Source: Psychrobacter sp. DAB_AL43B (GTDB lineage: Bacteria; Pseudomonadota; Gammaproteobacteria; Pseudomonadales; Moraxellaceae). From it: a stretch of DNA of 64,000 nt. The position numbers were made by a program, and so were the translations under genes. Below the pieces are notes generated by a model that saw nothing but the letters and a program-made list of their open reading frames with translations, was not told the origin of the DNA and ran no database searches. Numbering within the stretch: the stretch's first letter is position 1; every line of letters starts with the position of its first letter. The stretch covers positions 3,245,149 through 3,309,148 of the forward strand of contig NZ_LT799838.1 in the NCBI RefSeq assembly GCF_900168255.1. Direction: 5' to 3'. Of the stretch, positions 53,002-63,098 are shown piece by piece.

Positions 53002-55980
53002 ATGCAACAGTTTCAGTCTCTACAACGCTTGCTGATTTTCTATATTTTGACACTGCTGGCCATGTTGTCATTGTATTATTTCACGATGTTTTATGAGATG
53101 AGAAATGATAGCGAACAGCGCAGTATAGAGGCTTTTCATTCATTGCAATATGAGATTACTGAACACGCCAATCCTATAGATGCTGAGATCAAAGAAATAT
53201 TAAAAAAGCCCTTTTTTAAAGATATTAGTTACCAGCTAATTTTTATGCTGCCGTCTGGTCAAACGTATATTCACCGCTATACCCAGCCTAATGAGCGTGA
53301 ATTTACTGGCATCATGTTTCCTAACATTGTCACCTCGTTGCAATCGGATAGTCGTATTCATAGTGCCTATACACTCACCAATCATAGTTTAGTAGGAAGC
53401 ATTAAGCTTGACAGTGGTCATAATATTTATACGATATTGCGTCATAAACCGCTTGATATTAATTGGATATCTTATCGATATTGGCTTCCGTTAATGACAG
53501 CCATCATGTTTTTTGCCTTAGCATTACTTTATACGTTAAAGCGCCGTGCCAATTGGGAAAAGCTACTACTTTATACCGACAACTTAAGTAGCCACGCAAA
53601 AGATGGCTATACCCCACCGCCATTTATTGAAAAAGGAACCACGCCTGAGTTTTTGCAATTGGGTCACTCACTCAGTCGTATCAATTATCAGCTGCATAGC
53701 AATCATCGCCGTATTACCACGCTTAAGCATCGTTTAGAGCGTTTGGTTGATCACGCACCACTACCCATGCTGATGATTATGAGACATGGTCAGATTAGCT
53801 TTTTCAATCAACGTTTTGAGCAGGTATTTGCGACTTCGTTTCAAAGTGATAGCAACTATCATCTGACAGATTTCGTCTTTTCTGAAGATACATCCACTCA
53901 ATTACTGCTACAAAAACTGGCTAATCTTCGTGTTACACGCACACTTATAGTCTATGGATTGGTGAATAAAAAAGCCTATCAATTGCATATTACACCGTGG
54001 TTTGGTGAGCATGGACAAGTTCATGGTTTTACCGTACTGCTCAATAATATTAATGAGCTGGTCAATCAGACTGCGGACTTACAACAAAAAAACCTGCAAA
54101 TGCAGAGACAGTTGGATGAATTTAACACACTCAAATCAACCATGGGACGTGATTTACGCCTGCCATTAGAGGCGATGATTGACACGCTCGAACCCATTGA
54201 TCCCACTACGTTAACGGCCGATCAGAAACAGATCTTAGATACCTTGATTCAAGCCAGCCACTCTATGCTCATCATGCTCAATGATATATTAGATATAGGG
54301 GAGATAGAAACTAGGAAAAGCCGCCTTAGCATTGAGCCAGTCGACATTTATAGGATTGGACAACAGGTTAGTCATTCATTAATAGATAGTACAAGGCAGC
54401 ATGGGCTTGAGCTGCTGTATTTTTTTACCCCTGATTGTCCGCGTTGTATTAATACTGACCCTAAGCGTTTGCAACAAATATTACGCAATTTATTAGATAA
54501 TGCCATCAAATACACCACTGCTGGCTATGTTGCACTTACCATCGAAGCGGTTAACGGCGCACAGTTATCAAACACTAAAGACGGCGACGGCTTAATACCG
54601 GTAAATGAAAGCAATAAAACAAACCCATCACATGACTGGGTTCGTTTTAGCATACAAGATAGCGGAATAGGGTTAGAGACAAGCAAGCAAAACCAATTGA
54701 ACACTTATTTTAATCAAGCGCTTAAATCAGAATACAATCGAGCAAATAATCAAGCAAATAATCAAGCAAATAATCAAGCAAATAATCAAGCAAATAATCA
54801 GGCATACCTGCAAACAGAGAGTCAAATAAGCCCTCAAAATCTTCAGGTAGGCATTGGACTAACGACTTCTCATAGTTTTGCTAAATTATTAGGCGGCTTT
54901 ATTGAAATACAAAGTACGCCCAATTTAGGAAGTATTTTTAGTCTTTACTTACCTTGTCGGCATCCAAATTATCAACCTATCTACCATCTCAATCATCATT
55001 TAAAGCACATTCATCTCATCGCTATTATCAATCAACCACTTGCCGCTGAGCATTTACAGCGCTTATGCAAGCATTTATCCATACCAGCGACCATTTCCAC
55101 TGCTATAAATAGAGCGACCTTACAACAGTTAACAGATGAGTTGGCACAAAACGAACAGACACTCGCCCCTATCCTACTGCTGGATTATGAATATTATGAA
55201 AGCATCACTATCGCTTTATCAACTCAGATAAAAACTGATAGTAAAAACATCAGTCATAAACAGCTAACCCATGTAAAAACTGAAGTAGAAAGCGACGAAG
55301 CGAATGCTCTAGAGAGACAACTTAACTTAGAAAACAAGGGTTCTATAAATATTGATAGACAATATGTTTTGAATCATCTACTGGCTAAGCCGTTGCTACC
55401 AAAGATATTACTGAGTATGAAGTCTGAGCGCCGCATTCCTTCTAGCTTATTAGATAAATGTGACGGCTTTTTAACCAAGCCACTAGATGCGACGTTATTG
55501 CTATCTGAGCTACTGCGCTTGACGTTACCAATTAGGCAGAATCTCATACCACAAGCAAGCGTTAAAGACGATAATAGCCCGTTAGCAGCAGACAATACTG
55601 CGAGCGAAATCTTATCGCCTCTTATACTAGTGGTCGAGGACAGTCCAACCAATCAGAAAATAGCATGTAAAATATTAGCTAAACTCGGCTATCGTAGTGT
55701 GGTGGCAGAAGATGGGCAGCAAGCGTTAGATGTATTGGAAACGCAGCGGCAAGAGATTGCTCTTATATTAATGGATTGCCGGATGCCGGTGATGGATGGA
55801 CTACAAGCGACCCAAGCTATTCGAGCGCAAGGCGATGACATTCCTATCGTTGCACTCACTGCAAACAATACTGAAGAAGACCGTGCTGCATGTTTAGCAG
55901 TGGGAATGGACGAGTTTTTATCTAAACCGATTAATAAAAATAAGCTTCAAGAAGTCTTAGAGATCCTTATTAAAACTTAA
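53002..55980 (+). CDS. Hybrid sensor kinase-like protein with substituted phospho-acceptor (GacS/BarA-like)
   Basis: 992 aa. Two TM helices (about 9-30 and 160-178) enclose a periplasmic sensor; a HAMP-like region and a PAS-like domain (about 245-355) follow. The dimerisation helix reads MG-Arg383-DLRLPLEAM where kinases have M-S-His-E-x-R-T-P-L, so the phospho-acceptor His is absent. The ATPase domain is intact (N500 in RNLLDNAIKYT, G1 DSGIGL at 553, G2 VGIGLTTS). It also has an eroded receiver (about 660-840) and a complete C-terminal receiver with Asp925 (MDCRMP) and the SKP lysine. No HPt domain. Confidence 0.88.
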   Translation: MQQFQSLQRLLIFYILTLLAMLSLYYFTMFYEMRNDSEQRSIEAFHSLQYEITEHANPIDAEIKEILKKPFFKDISYQLIFMLPSGQTYIHRYTQPNEREFTGIMFPNIVTSLQSDSRIHSAYTLTNHSLVGSIKLDSGHNIYTILRHKPLDINWISYRYWLPLMTAIMFFALALLYTLKRRANWEKLLLYTDNLSSHAKDGYTPPPFIEKGTTPEFLQLGHSLSRINYQLHSNHRRITTLKHRLERLVDHAPLPMLMIMRHGQISFFNQRFEQVFATSFQSDSNYHLTDFVFSEDTSTQLLLQKLANLRVTRTLIVYGLVNKKAYQLHITPWFGEHGQVHGFTVLLNNINELVNQTADLQQKNLQMQRQLDEFNTLKSTMGRDLRLPLEAMIDTLEPIDPTTLTADQKQILDTLIQASHSMLIMLNDILDIGEIETRKSRLSIEPVDIYRIGQQVSHSLIDSTRQHGLELLYFFTPDCPRCINTDPKRLQQILRNLLDNAIKYTTAGYVALTIEAVNGAQLSNTKDGDGLIPVNESNKTNPSHDWVRFSIQDSGIGLETSKQNQLNTYFNQALKSEYNRANNQANNQANNQANNQANNQAYLQTESQISPQNLQVGIGLTTSHSFAKLLGGFIEIQSTPNLGSIFSLYLPCRHPNYQPIYHLNHHLKHIHLIAIINQPLAAEHLQRLCKHLSIPATISTAINRATLQQLTDELAQNEQTLAPILLLDYEYYESITIALSTQIKTDSKNISHKQLTHVKTEVESDEANALERQLNLENKGSINIDRQYVLNHLLAKPLLPKILLSMKSERRIPSSLLDKCDGFLTKPLDATLLLSELLRLTLPIRQNLIPQASVKDDNSPLAADNTASEILSPLILVVEDSPTNQKIACKILAKLGYRSVVAEDGQQALDVLETQRQEIALILMDCRMPVMDGLQATQAIRAQGDDIPIVALTANNTEEDRAACLAVGMDEFLSKPINKNKLQEVLEILIKT
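54742..54801 (+). repeat. In-frame 12-nt tandem repeat in the kinase-like gene
   Basis: GCAAATAATCAA repeated five times (one base change in the last), encoding ANNQ units in the ATP-lid region. Copy-number change would keep the frame. Confidence 0.92.
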
Positions 55981-56112
55981 TAAGTCTCTAAAACCCATGA
56001 TTGATATCAGTGAAGATATGGTTGTGATTACTGCGACCAAAGCCCAATAGAGGCTTCGAAAACATTATTCTATTAACACTCTATTTTTTGAACTGAATTA
56101 ACTAGACATGAC

Positions 56113-56787
56113 TCACTTCATAAAGCCATTGTCTGCTAAGAAAGCTTCGGTAATAGCGCTTTGCGGACTGCTGGTGTTGTTCGTGTCTGTGTGTGACTTA
56201 GTTAACAAACGTTCTAAATAGCGAGCCACGATATCCACCTCCACATTGACCTTGTCTCCTACTAACCAATGCTGCGATATATTCGTGATTTGAGCGGTAT
56301 GCGGAATGATATTAAGAGAGACGATATTGTCACGTACTAAATTGGTGGTGAGACTGATGCCATCAAGAGTAATTGAGCCTTTAGTCGCCGTATAGTGCGC
56401 CAACTCCTGTGGTATCTCGATTTCTATATAAATAGAGCGCGCATCCTTTTGTAGTTTACTGACCACCCCTACACCATCGACATGACCGGCCACAATATGA
56501 CCGCCAAAACGTGTGGTCGGAAGCATGGCCTTTTCTAAATTCACAATATGACCTGGCTTCAAATCTTCTAAAGCGGTACGAGCAATAGTTTCACGTGAAA
56601 CATCCACAGCGTAATAATCACTACCAAAATCCACAACGGTCAGACAAATACCATTAGAAGCAATAGAGTCTCCCAATTTCACGTCGCTGAAATCTAATCC
56701 AGCAGACTCTATCGTTAAGCGGATATCGCCACCTATGGGTTGCATAGATTTAACTTTTCCGACACTTTCTATGATTCCAGTAAACAT
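56113..56787 (-). CDS. ribE: Riboflavin synthase, alpha subunit
   Basis: 224 aa. Converts two 6,7-dimethyl-8-ribityllumazine into riboflavin. N-terminal MFTGIIESVGKV and two lumazine-binding barrels (about 1-95 and 96-195), each with its strand set: first VKLGDSIASNGICLTV, second KGSITLDGISLTTN; GHIVAGHVDGVGV joins them. C-terminal tail (Asp/Thr/Asn/Ser-rich) is longer than usual. A near-perfect parS lies inside. ATG 56787 follows AAGAGGTCAAT. ribD is the next gene upstream, 582 bp away. Confidence 0.96.
   Translation of the reverse strand: MFTGIIESVGKVKSMQPIGGDIRLTIESAGLDFSDVKLGDSIASNGICLTVVDFGSDYYAVDVSRETIARTALEDLKPGHIVNLEKAMLPTTRFGGHIVAGHVDGVGVVSKLQKDARSIYIEIEIPQELAHYTATKGSITLDGISLTTNLVRDNIVSLNIIPHTAQITNISQHWLVGDKVNVEVDIVARYLERLLTKSHTDTNNTSSPQSAITEAFLADNGFMK
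56587..56602. promoter_or_regulatory. parS-like site inside ribE
   Basis: AGTTTCACGTGAAACA, 15 of 16 bases of parS with the full palindromic core GTTTCACGTGAAAC. Confidence 0.8.
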
Positions 56788-57062
56788 ATTGACCTCTTGT
56801 CATTATTGTATAGTCGATCCACTATAAAAAAAATACAGTGCTACTGGGATAAGTATTGTGCAGCCTCTGTCTGCGCAGGCACAGCAAGCAAGGAAAACTT
56901 ATATCAGTAGCGCGTTATAATATTTGTGCTTATTTTATTTAGGACTGACTATATTGTCATTGTAGGCGGTATTTTTAATTTGAGCACATTAGTAATATTA
57001 AGCATCTAGCATACAACTAAAATAATAGTGTGAGTCACGACATAAGCTCTGCTAAGACTAAT

Positions 57063-57369
57063 GATGGGATAAACTGTGGATAAGTAAAGATAAATCTTTA
57101 TACATTGGTATAAAAACCTTTATTTTTAAAGAGTTATCCACAATAGGGCTGTTTCTTAATATCTATTTTGAATACTATTAACTTAAAACTAAAGTACTGA
57201 TTAATAACGGATTATGTAATAAAAATAGTGGTAATCATAACTAATCTGTTTCATGTGAAACAAAGTTATACACAGTTCCATGTGAAACCAGTATTAAAAA
57301 CTTATATTTATCCACACCTAAAGATTTTATATAGTTTTTTGTGGATAAGTCATTGAAAAATAAAAAGCT
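57063..57369. other. Candidate replication origin (oriC): DnaA-box cluster
   Basis: Five perfect DnaA boxes within 274 bp: TGTGGATAA 57075-57083, TTATCCACA 57134-57142, TTATACACA 57266-57274, TTATCCACA 57308-57316, TGTGGATAA 57340-57348. Between them are AT-rich runs suited to unwinding, and a parS-like site lies among them. It is within 7 kb of rpmH, the usual origin-side marker. The rest of the gap (56788-57062) shows no gene. Confidence 0.55.
57247..57262. promoter_or_regulatory. parS-like site beside the DnaA boxes
   Basis: TGTTTCATGTGAAACA, 15/16 to parS. A weaker copy, AGTTCCATGTGAAACC, follows at 57274-57289. Confidence 0.65.
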
Positions 57370-58425
57370 TTATGACGGCAGCAAGGTAAGCTTAAGATCA
57401 CTACCAAGCTGTTCATGAGTATGAATATCAAAGCGTAGCTGCTGCGCTAAAGACAACGGATTGATATCAACCATAGATCGTGCTTGTTGACCTAACAGGC
57501 ACGGCGCTTGATAAACAACCAGCTCATCTACCAGCTGTTGTTGCAAGAAACTGCCAGCAACGCTAGCGCCCGATTCTATCAATACGTCATAACGCTGGTA
57601 CTCACTGACCAAAACCTTTAACAATTCACTCAAGTCATCTTTACGCCAATAAAGTGTGTCGGTACGACGGCATAACTGATAGTCAGAGTGTAAATGATGC
57701 TCTAACCGTTCTCGCCTATCAAGCACCACCACCATAGGGTTCGGAACTTGCTCAGGCGTTACACCTAATTGGCTAGAGCGTACGTTTAATTGTGGGTTAT
57801 CGACGATAACCGTTTCGCTACCAGTAATAATAGCGCCACTCTGCGCTCGCAGCTTTTGGACATCTTCGCGTGCTGCTGGACCAGTAATCCACTTGGATTC
57901 CCCATTTGCCATGGCTGTACGGCCGTCGAGACTGGTGGCAATCTTCAGTCTCACATACGGCATTTGGGTACGCATCGCCTTCAGGAACCCTTTGTTCAAA
58001 GCCTCTGCCTGTGTCGTTAGCACGCCTACAGTGACCTCAATGCCCGCTTGCTCTAACAATGTAACACCGCGACCCGCAACTTGTGGGTTTGGATCTAGAC
58101 CCGCGACGACGACACGTTTCACACCAGCTTCAACGAGAGCCTGCGCACAAGGCGGCGTACGCCCTGTATGACTACAAGGCTCCAAAGTCACATAAGCAGT
58201 AGCCCCCACGGCTCGCGCACCTGCATCTTTTAGCGCAAAAACCTCAGCATGTGGCTCTCCAGCTTTAGGATGAAATCCTTGACCGACCACTTCTTCTGCT
58301 TGGACAAGCACACACCCTACCGCAGGATTTGGTCTTGTGGTATACAAACCACACTTTGCCTGTTCAATGGCAAGCATCATAAAGTAGCGGTCTTTTGCAT
58401 ATTGCGAGTGGCTTAAGTTTGGCAT
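57370..58425 (-). CDS. ribD: Bifunctional riboflavin deaminase/reductase
   Basis: 351 aa. Deaminates and reduces the pyrimidine intermediate of riboflavin synthesis. Deaminase domain: HAEVFALKDAG (zinc ligand and Glu) and LEPCSHTGRTPPCAQAL. Reductase domain from about 145: PYVRLKIATSLDGRTAMANGESKWITGPAAR and LIESGASVAGSFLQ. Starts MPNLSHSQYAKD. With ribE downstream and nrdR upstream it follows a common nrdR-ribD-ribE order. Confidence 0.96.
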   Translation of the reverse strand: MPNLSHSQYAKDRYFMMLAIEQAKCGLYTTRPNPAVGCVLVQAEEVVGQGFHPKAGEPHAEVFALKDAGARAVGATAYVTLEPCSHTGRTPPCAQALVEAGVKRVVVAGLDPNPQVAGRGVTLLEQAGIEVTVGVLTTQAEALNKGFLKAMRTQMPYVRLKIATSLDGRTAMANGESKWITGPAAREDVQKLRAQSGAIITGSETVIVDNPQLNVRSSQLGVTPEQVPNPMVVVLDRRERLEHHLHSDYQLCRRTDTLYWRKDDLSELLKVLVSEYQRYDVLIESGASVAGSFLQQQLVDELVVYQAPCLLGQQARSMVDINPLSLAQQLRFDIHTHEQLGSDLKLTLLPS

Positions 58426-58529
58426 AAGGGTGGACTTAATAAATAATTGGTCGTGACTATTGAGAGGCTTATTTTATAAAATAAGCATAGTAAGCTTGAA
58501 AAAAACCTAAGTAAGAAAGATTACATGCT

Positions 58530-58988
58530 TTATTTATCAATGGGGCGAATGTTGGCAATTTCTTGATGAAAAGCATCGATATCCTGAAAGTCACGATAAA
58601 CACTGGCAAAGCGTACATAAGCGACATCGTCCAGTGTTTTAAGCTCGCTCATGATAATTTCACCTAAGACTTTACTGCTAACCTCACGCTCACCCATTTG
58701 CCGTATACGCTTTTCAATACGGCTAATCATTCCCTCTTGCTCATCGATGGTAATAGGGCGTTTTTGCAGTGGTAATAAAATCGAGCGCCGCAGCTTGTCA
58801 TTATCATAAGGTTCAATCTTACCGCTTGATTTGATGATACGCGGCATCACCACTTCGACTACCTCAAAGGTAGTAAAGCGTTCTTGACAGCTATTACATG
58901 AGCGGCGGCGACGTACTTGCGCACCTTCAGCTGCAAGCCGTGAGTCGATTACTTTTGTCTCTGACGCATTACAATAAGGGCAATGCAT
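58530..58988 (-). CDS. nrdR: Transcriptional repressor NrdR
   Basis: 152 aa. Senses ATP/dATP and represses ribonucleotide reductase genes. N-terminal zinc ribbon CPYC...CNSC at residues 3-34 with [17 protein letters not shown], then the ATP-cone (about 49-139: [21 protein letters not shown]). AAGGAAAGCCGT precedes ATG 58988. Confidence 0.97.
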   Translation of the reverse strand: MHCPYCNASETKVIDSRLAAEGAQVRRRRSCNSCQERFTTFEVVEVVMPRIIKSSGKIEPYDNDKLRRSILLPLQKRPITIDEQEGMISRIEKRIRQMGEREVSSKVLGEIIMSELKTLDDVAYVRFASVYRDFQDIDAFHQEIANIRPIDK

Positions 58989-59098
58989 ACGGCTTTCCTT
59001 GTCTTAATATTAAGCACAATAAGAGATACTAATGACTTTAAATGTTTGTAGGTAAAGACTTATCAATGGAACTCATCTTTTAATAACAAACCATCAAA

Positions 59099-60547
59099 TT
59101 ACTTACCAATACAAAAGCTGCCAAAAATCTTACCTAATAAATCGTCTGCGCTGAATTCACCAGTAATCTCAGCCAAACTTTGCTGGGCTTGGCGCAAGCT
59201 TTCAGCAACTAACTCGCCCGCTTTAAAAACCGTTAACTGCTCATGAGCTTCTGCTAAATGCTCAGCGGTTCTTCTTAAGGCATCTAAATGCCTTGTACGA
59301 GCGATTAAGCTATTTTCTGGTGGATGGAAACCTACTTTAGCACACAAGGTCTCGACTAAGTCATCAATACCAGCACCTGTTTCACATGAAACATTGACTT
59401 GTTGGTAACCTCGGCTAGTAATTTCTAATTGAGAAGCAGAAGTCATTTTTTCACTGCTACCATCGTTTGACAAACCACTTAATAAATCGCTTTTATTAGC
59501 AATGATTAATAAGCGCTTGGCTTCTGGCAACTCACCAAACAGCTGCTCAGCCAACTGTAATGGTGTACTCTCTTCTTCAAGGTCACGGGTGACGTCATAA
59601 ACCAAGAGCAATATATCAGCTTGGGTAATCGCCGTACGCGCACGCTCGATACCGATGCGTTCTACCGTATCTTCCGTATCGCGCAAGCCTGCCGTATCAG
59701 TTAAATGTAGCGTCAAACCATTGAGCACCACAGTTTCATGCAGGGTATCGCGCGTCGTACCCGCCACCTCAGTGACGATAGCGCGCTCTTGACCTGCCAG
59801 ACGATTAAGTAAGCTTGATTTACCGGCATTCGGTCTGCCTGCCAGTACCACATGAATACCATCACGCAATAACTGTCCTTGCTTTGCCGTTGCCAATACG
59901 TGCTGTATTTTTTCTTGTGTCTGCTCAAGCTTATCTTGTATAACCCCATCGGATAAAAAATCAACATCTTCTTCATCCGGAAAATCAATCGCCGCTTCAA
60001 CATGCAATCGCAAGTGAATCAATTGCTCAAGTAATTGGTTAATCTTTTGTGAAAACTCACCGCTGAGCGAGCGTATGGCACTACTGGCAGCGGCGGCGCT
60101 GGTTGCATCAATAGCATCAGCGATGGCTTCTGCCTGCACAAGATCCAACTTATCATTATCAAAGGCGCGATAGGAGAACTCTCCAGCGTTTGCTTGTTTT
60201 GCACCCAGCTCAAACGCCCGCGCTAGCAGCTGGTTTTGTAAAATCATGCCACCATGCCCTTGCAGCTCAACGACATCTTCACCGGTGAACGAGTGCGGAC
60301 CCTTAAAATACAGCACTAAACCTTCATCAATGACCGTACCATCAGCCTGATAAAAACGACAAAAACTGGCCATACGCGGCTTAAAAGCAGACTTGCCAGT
60401 AAGCTCACAGGCGATAGTATATGCACGTGCACCAGACAGACGAATAACCCCGACACCCCCACGCCCCAGTGGTGTTGCAATCGCAGCAATTGTGGGTAGG
60501 CTCGACAAATCAGAATCTTTAGATGAATCAGGGGCGGCTAACGCCAT
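59099..60547 (-). CDS. mnmE: tRNA modification GTPase MnmE
   Basis: 482 aa from ATG 60547; the frame is open 9 codons further with a TTG start. Works with MnmG on wobble uridine (cmnm5U). N-terminal formyl-THF domain ([20 protein letters not shown]), G domain with [14 protein letters not shown] (G1), TDTAGLRDT (G3, DTAG), NKSD (G4), and C-terminal FCIGK with the conserved Cys. A parS-like site lies within. yidC is the upstream neighbour on the same strand. Confidence 0.97.
   Translation of the reverse strand: MALAAPDSSKDSDLSSLPTIAAIATPLGRGGVGVIRLSGARAYTIACELTGKSAFKPRMASFCRFYQADGTVIDEGLVLYFKGPHSFTGEDVVELQGHGGMILQNQLLARAFELGAKQANAGEFSYRAFDNDKLDLVQAEAIADAIDATSAAAASSAIRSLSGEFSQKINQLLEQLIHLRLHVEAAIDFPDEEDVDFLSDGVIQDKLEQTQEKIQHVLATAKQGQLLRDGIHVVLAGRPNAGKSSLLNRLAGQERAIVTEVAGTTRDTLHETVVLNGLTLHLTDTAGLRDTEDTVERIGIERARTAITQADILLLVYDVTRDLEEESTPLQLAEQLFGELPEAKRLLIIANKSDLLSGLSNDGSSEKMTSASQLEITSRGYQQVNVSCETGAGIDDLVETLCAKVGFHPPENSLIARTRHLDALRRTAEHLAEAHEQLTVFKAGELVAESLRQAQQSLAEITGEFSADDLLGKIFGSFCIGK
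59378..59393. promoter_or_regulatory. parS-like site inside mnmE
   Basis: TGTTTCACATGAAACA, 15/16 to parS; palindromic arms intact. Confidence 0.65.
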
Positions 60548-60740
60548 CTCTTGGGAATCCACAATCACTCTCAATAACTAAAAGCACCATTATAGACGGC
60601 TTGGCGCATACTGACAAAGCAAACTTTAAAGGGCCGTATGTTGCTATCCTTAAAGCATGTCAAAAACGATACAGTGCTGCCAGGATATGTTTTTCGCAAT
60701 ACAGAGCTTTAATTCAAAAAACTCTAAGTATTTGGCGTAT

Positions 60741-60770
60741 AAAAAAACCACCGCCGTAGCGATGGTTTCT
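60741..60770 (-). terminator. Terminator between yidC and mnmE
   Basis: Minus strand AAACCATCGC / GCGgTGGTTT stem with loop, then TTTTTTT, 26 bp past the yidC stop. Confidence 0.8.
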
Positions 60771-60795
60771 TATAAGAAGACAGCTTATTTACTGA

Positions 60796-62493
60796 TTAAT
60801 CCAGCACTTTAACGGTACGAAGTTTTTGCTCTTCTTCGACTTTCTTGTTGACGATATACTGATGCGTCATACTAAATAAGTTATTCACGGTCCAGTATAG
60901 TACCAAACCTGCTGGGAAGAACAGCATGAACGCAGTAAAGATAATCGGTAAGAACTTCATCACTTTCGCTTGCATCGGATCAGCTGGCTGCGGGTTTAGC
61001 TGCTGCTGTATAAACATCGACGCACCCATCAATAGCGGCAGAATGAACCACGGATCCATCGCTGATAAATCCTGAATCCATAAGATCCACGGCGCATGAC
61101 GCAGCTCAACACTTTCAACTAGAACCCAATATAATGCTAAGAAGATAGGCATCTGCATCAATATTGGCAAACAACCAGCCATTGGATTGACTTTTTCTTC
61201 TTTATAGATGCCCATCATTTCTTGCGACATCTTCATGCGATCGTCGCCGTGCTCTTCTTTTAACGCTGCTAGACGCGGTGCGATAGCACGCATCTTCGCC
61301 ATTGAATAGTAACTCTTATTAGAGAACCACATCAATGCGAACTTCACTAAGATGGTCAAAAGAATGATTGACCAACCCCAGTTGCCGATAACCTTATGAA
61401 TACCATCCAAGATTGCAAATAATATCTTCGATATTGGCCATAACAAACCATAATCGACGGTCTGATTTAGCCCTACCGCTACATCTTTAAGCTCAGACTG
61501 TACCTTTGGACCTGCATACAAGGTTGCATCTAAAGTGACTTGCTTATTTGGACCCACATTGACAGGCTGACTGTTAAAACCGATAAAATAATCATCACCG
61601 GTTTCGCGACTAAAGAATTTACCAGTGAAGTTTTCAGGCGTCCATGCAGATACGAAATAATGCTGCACGATACCAACCCAACCTTTATCGCTAGTGGTGG
61701 TCAACGCGCCATCGTTAAACTTACCAAATTTCAGCTTGTTATAAGGGTCATCAGGTGTACCCCAAGCGCCGCCCAAATAAGTCGCCATACTCAGCGCACC
61801 TTTATCAGACATGCCAGGGTCTTTACTGTTATCACGTTTTAATTGTGCAAACATCTGCCCTTGCCACGCTTTCGCAGAGGCGTTTTGAATCTGATAACTG
61901 ATATCAATAGGGTATTTATCTTGCGTAAAAGTAAAGGTCTTGGTGATTGTCACGCCATCTTTTTGATAAGTTAGCGGTACTGATAACGTTTGCTGACCTT
62001 TTTCCATCACATAGTTATTCGCGGTATGACTGTATTTGGCGCGACCTTCTGCCGTATCAATACCATCTTTACCAATCAGACCAGACTGAGCGACATAAAC
62101 GCGATTACTATTATTTTCTAATAATACAAAAGGCTTATCGCTATCGAGCGTCGCATCATACTGCTTTAGCGCAGCATAAACGATGTCACCGCCTTCTGGG
62201 TTGATTTTGATGTCATAGCGATCAGTAGTGACGGTGATTAGTCCTGCATTGGTAGCAGGTGTGGCGGTCACAGTACCATTATCAACGGTACCGTTATCGA
62301 CAGGTAGCGTCTGTACTGGAATATCACCTGCTGCACCGCTAGTAGAAGGAATATCAGCTCCTACTGAAGTTGCAGTTTCTGGCACCGTGTCTACAGCTGG
62401 GGCATCTGCATAATCATCACGCCATGCCAAAATCAGCAGATAAGCGGTGATTAACATCGCAATGATGATCATCACCCGAAATATCTTTTGCAT
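60796..62493 (-). CDS. yidC: Membrane protein insertase YidC
   Basis: 565 aa. N-terminal TM (MIIIAMLITAYLLILAW), a large periplasmic beta domain (about 80-350: VTTDRYDIKINPEGGDIVYA), then the five-TM core: WSIILLTILVKFALMWFSNKS, positive loop (MAKMRAIAPRLAAL), PMAGCLPILMQMPIFLALYWVL, and FMLFFPAGLVLYWTVNNLFS. The linker after the first TM is Thr/Val/Asp-rich and low complexity. Inserts membrane proteins with or without SecYEG. Confidence 0.97.
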   Translation of the reverse strand: MQKIFRVMIIIAMLITAYLLILAWRDDYADAPAVDTVPETATSVGADIPSTSGAAGDIPVQTLPVDNGTVDNGTVTATPATNAGLITVTTDRYDIKINPEGGDIVYAALKQYDATLDSDKPFVLLENNSNRVYVAQSGLIGKDGIDTAEGRAKYSHTANNYVMEKGQQTLSVPLTYQKDGVTITKTFTFTQDKYPIDISYQIQNASAKAWQGQMFAQLKRDNSKDPGMSDKGALSMATYLGGAWGTPDDPYNKLKFGKFNDGALTTTSDKGWVGIVQHYFVSAWTPENFTGKFFSRETGDDYFIGFNSQPVNVGPNKQVTLDATLYAGPKVQSELKDVAVGLNQTVDYGLLWPISKILFAILDGIHKVIGNWGWSIILLTILVKFALMWFSNKSYYSMAKMRAIAPRLAALKEEHGDDRMKMSQEMMGIYKEEKVNPMAGCLPILMQMPIFLALYWVLVESVELRHAPWILWIQDLSAMDPWFILPLLMGASMFIQQQLNPQPADPMQAKVMKFLPIIFTAFMLFFPAGLVLYWTVNNLFSMTHQYIVNKKVEEEQKLRTVKVLD

Positions 62494-62710
62494 AAACCTT
62501 TCCTAGATTAAAAAATTAGGGAATAAAAAACTAGGGCATGTGTTATGACTACCACACGGCATTAACCCATATAGCTAGCGGTAATGTCAGCAGTCAATCA
62601 CATAAAATGTTCATCATTTTACTAAAAAACGACTCTAAATGATACCAACAGTGTGGATAACTTGTGGGTAACTCGATAGACAGCCTGAAACGCTCAGTCG
62701 AACTTAAGTT
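62494..62710. other. Intergenic between yidC and yidD with DnaA-box-like sites
   Basis: 217 bp. Holds TGTGGATAA (62652-62660, a perfect DnaA box) and the near-box TGTGGGTAA just after it. No other feature seen. Confidence 0.5.
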
Positions 62711-63097
62711 TTATGTCAATTTCATCATATGGTTTAGGCGAGGAACATAGCTCTTATGATCTCTATAAACGTATAAACCCTGAGCCTTGATATAAGCTTT
62801 GATATGAGCTGACGTAGCACAAGATACGTATTGATAAGTATAAGAAGCTAAAGGTAGCGGTACAAAATCAATGCCATGTCCGCCCAAAGGATGACAGCTG
62901 CCAAGACGTTTTAATAAAAGCCAACTACCTACCCAAACACCATGCCAAGCTAAAGCTTGCTTACCATAATTTGAACAAGTTGGATAATATCGACAACGAG
63001 CAGGTAAGATAGGACTTATTATTTTTTGATAAAAAACAATAAAATTATAAAATAATTTATAAAAAATTTTATTTAATTTTATTAAAATAAAATTCAT
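62711..63097 (-). CDS. yidD: Membrane protein insertion efficiency factor YidD
   Basis: 128 aa, longer than the usual 80-90 aa because of an added C-terminal about 45 residues ([25 protein letters not shown]). Family core: [55 protein letters not shown]. It is 1 bp past the rnpA stop, i.e. rpmH-rnpA-yidD-yidC order, though with 217 bp before yidC. Its coding start region is very AT-rich. Confidence 0.92.
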   Translation of the reverse strand: MNFILIKLNKIFYKLFYNFIVFYQKIISPILPARCRYYPTCSNYGKQALAWHGVWVGSWLLLKRLGSCHPLGGHGIDFVPLPLASYTYQYVSCATSAHIKAYIKAQGLYVYRDHKSYVPRLNHMMKLT

Positions 63098-63098
63098 T

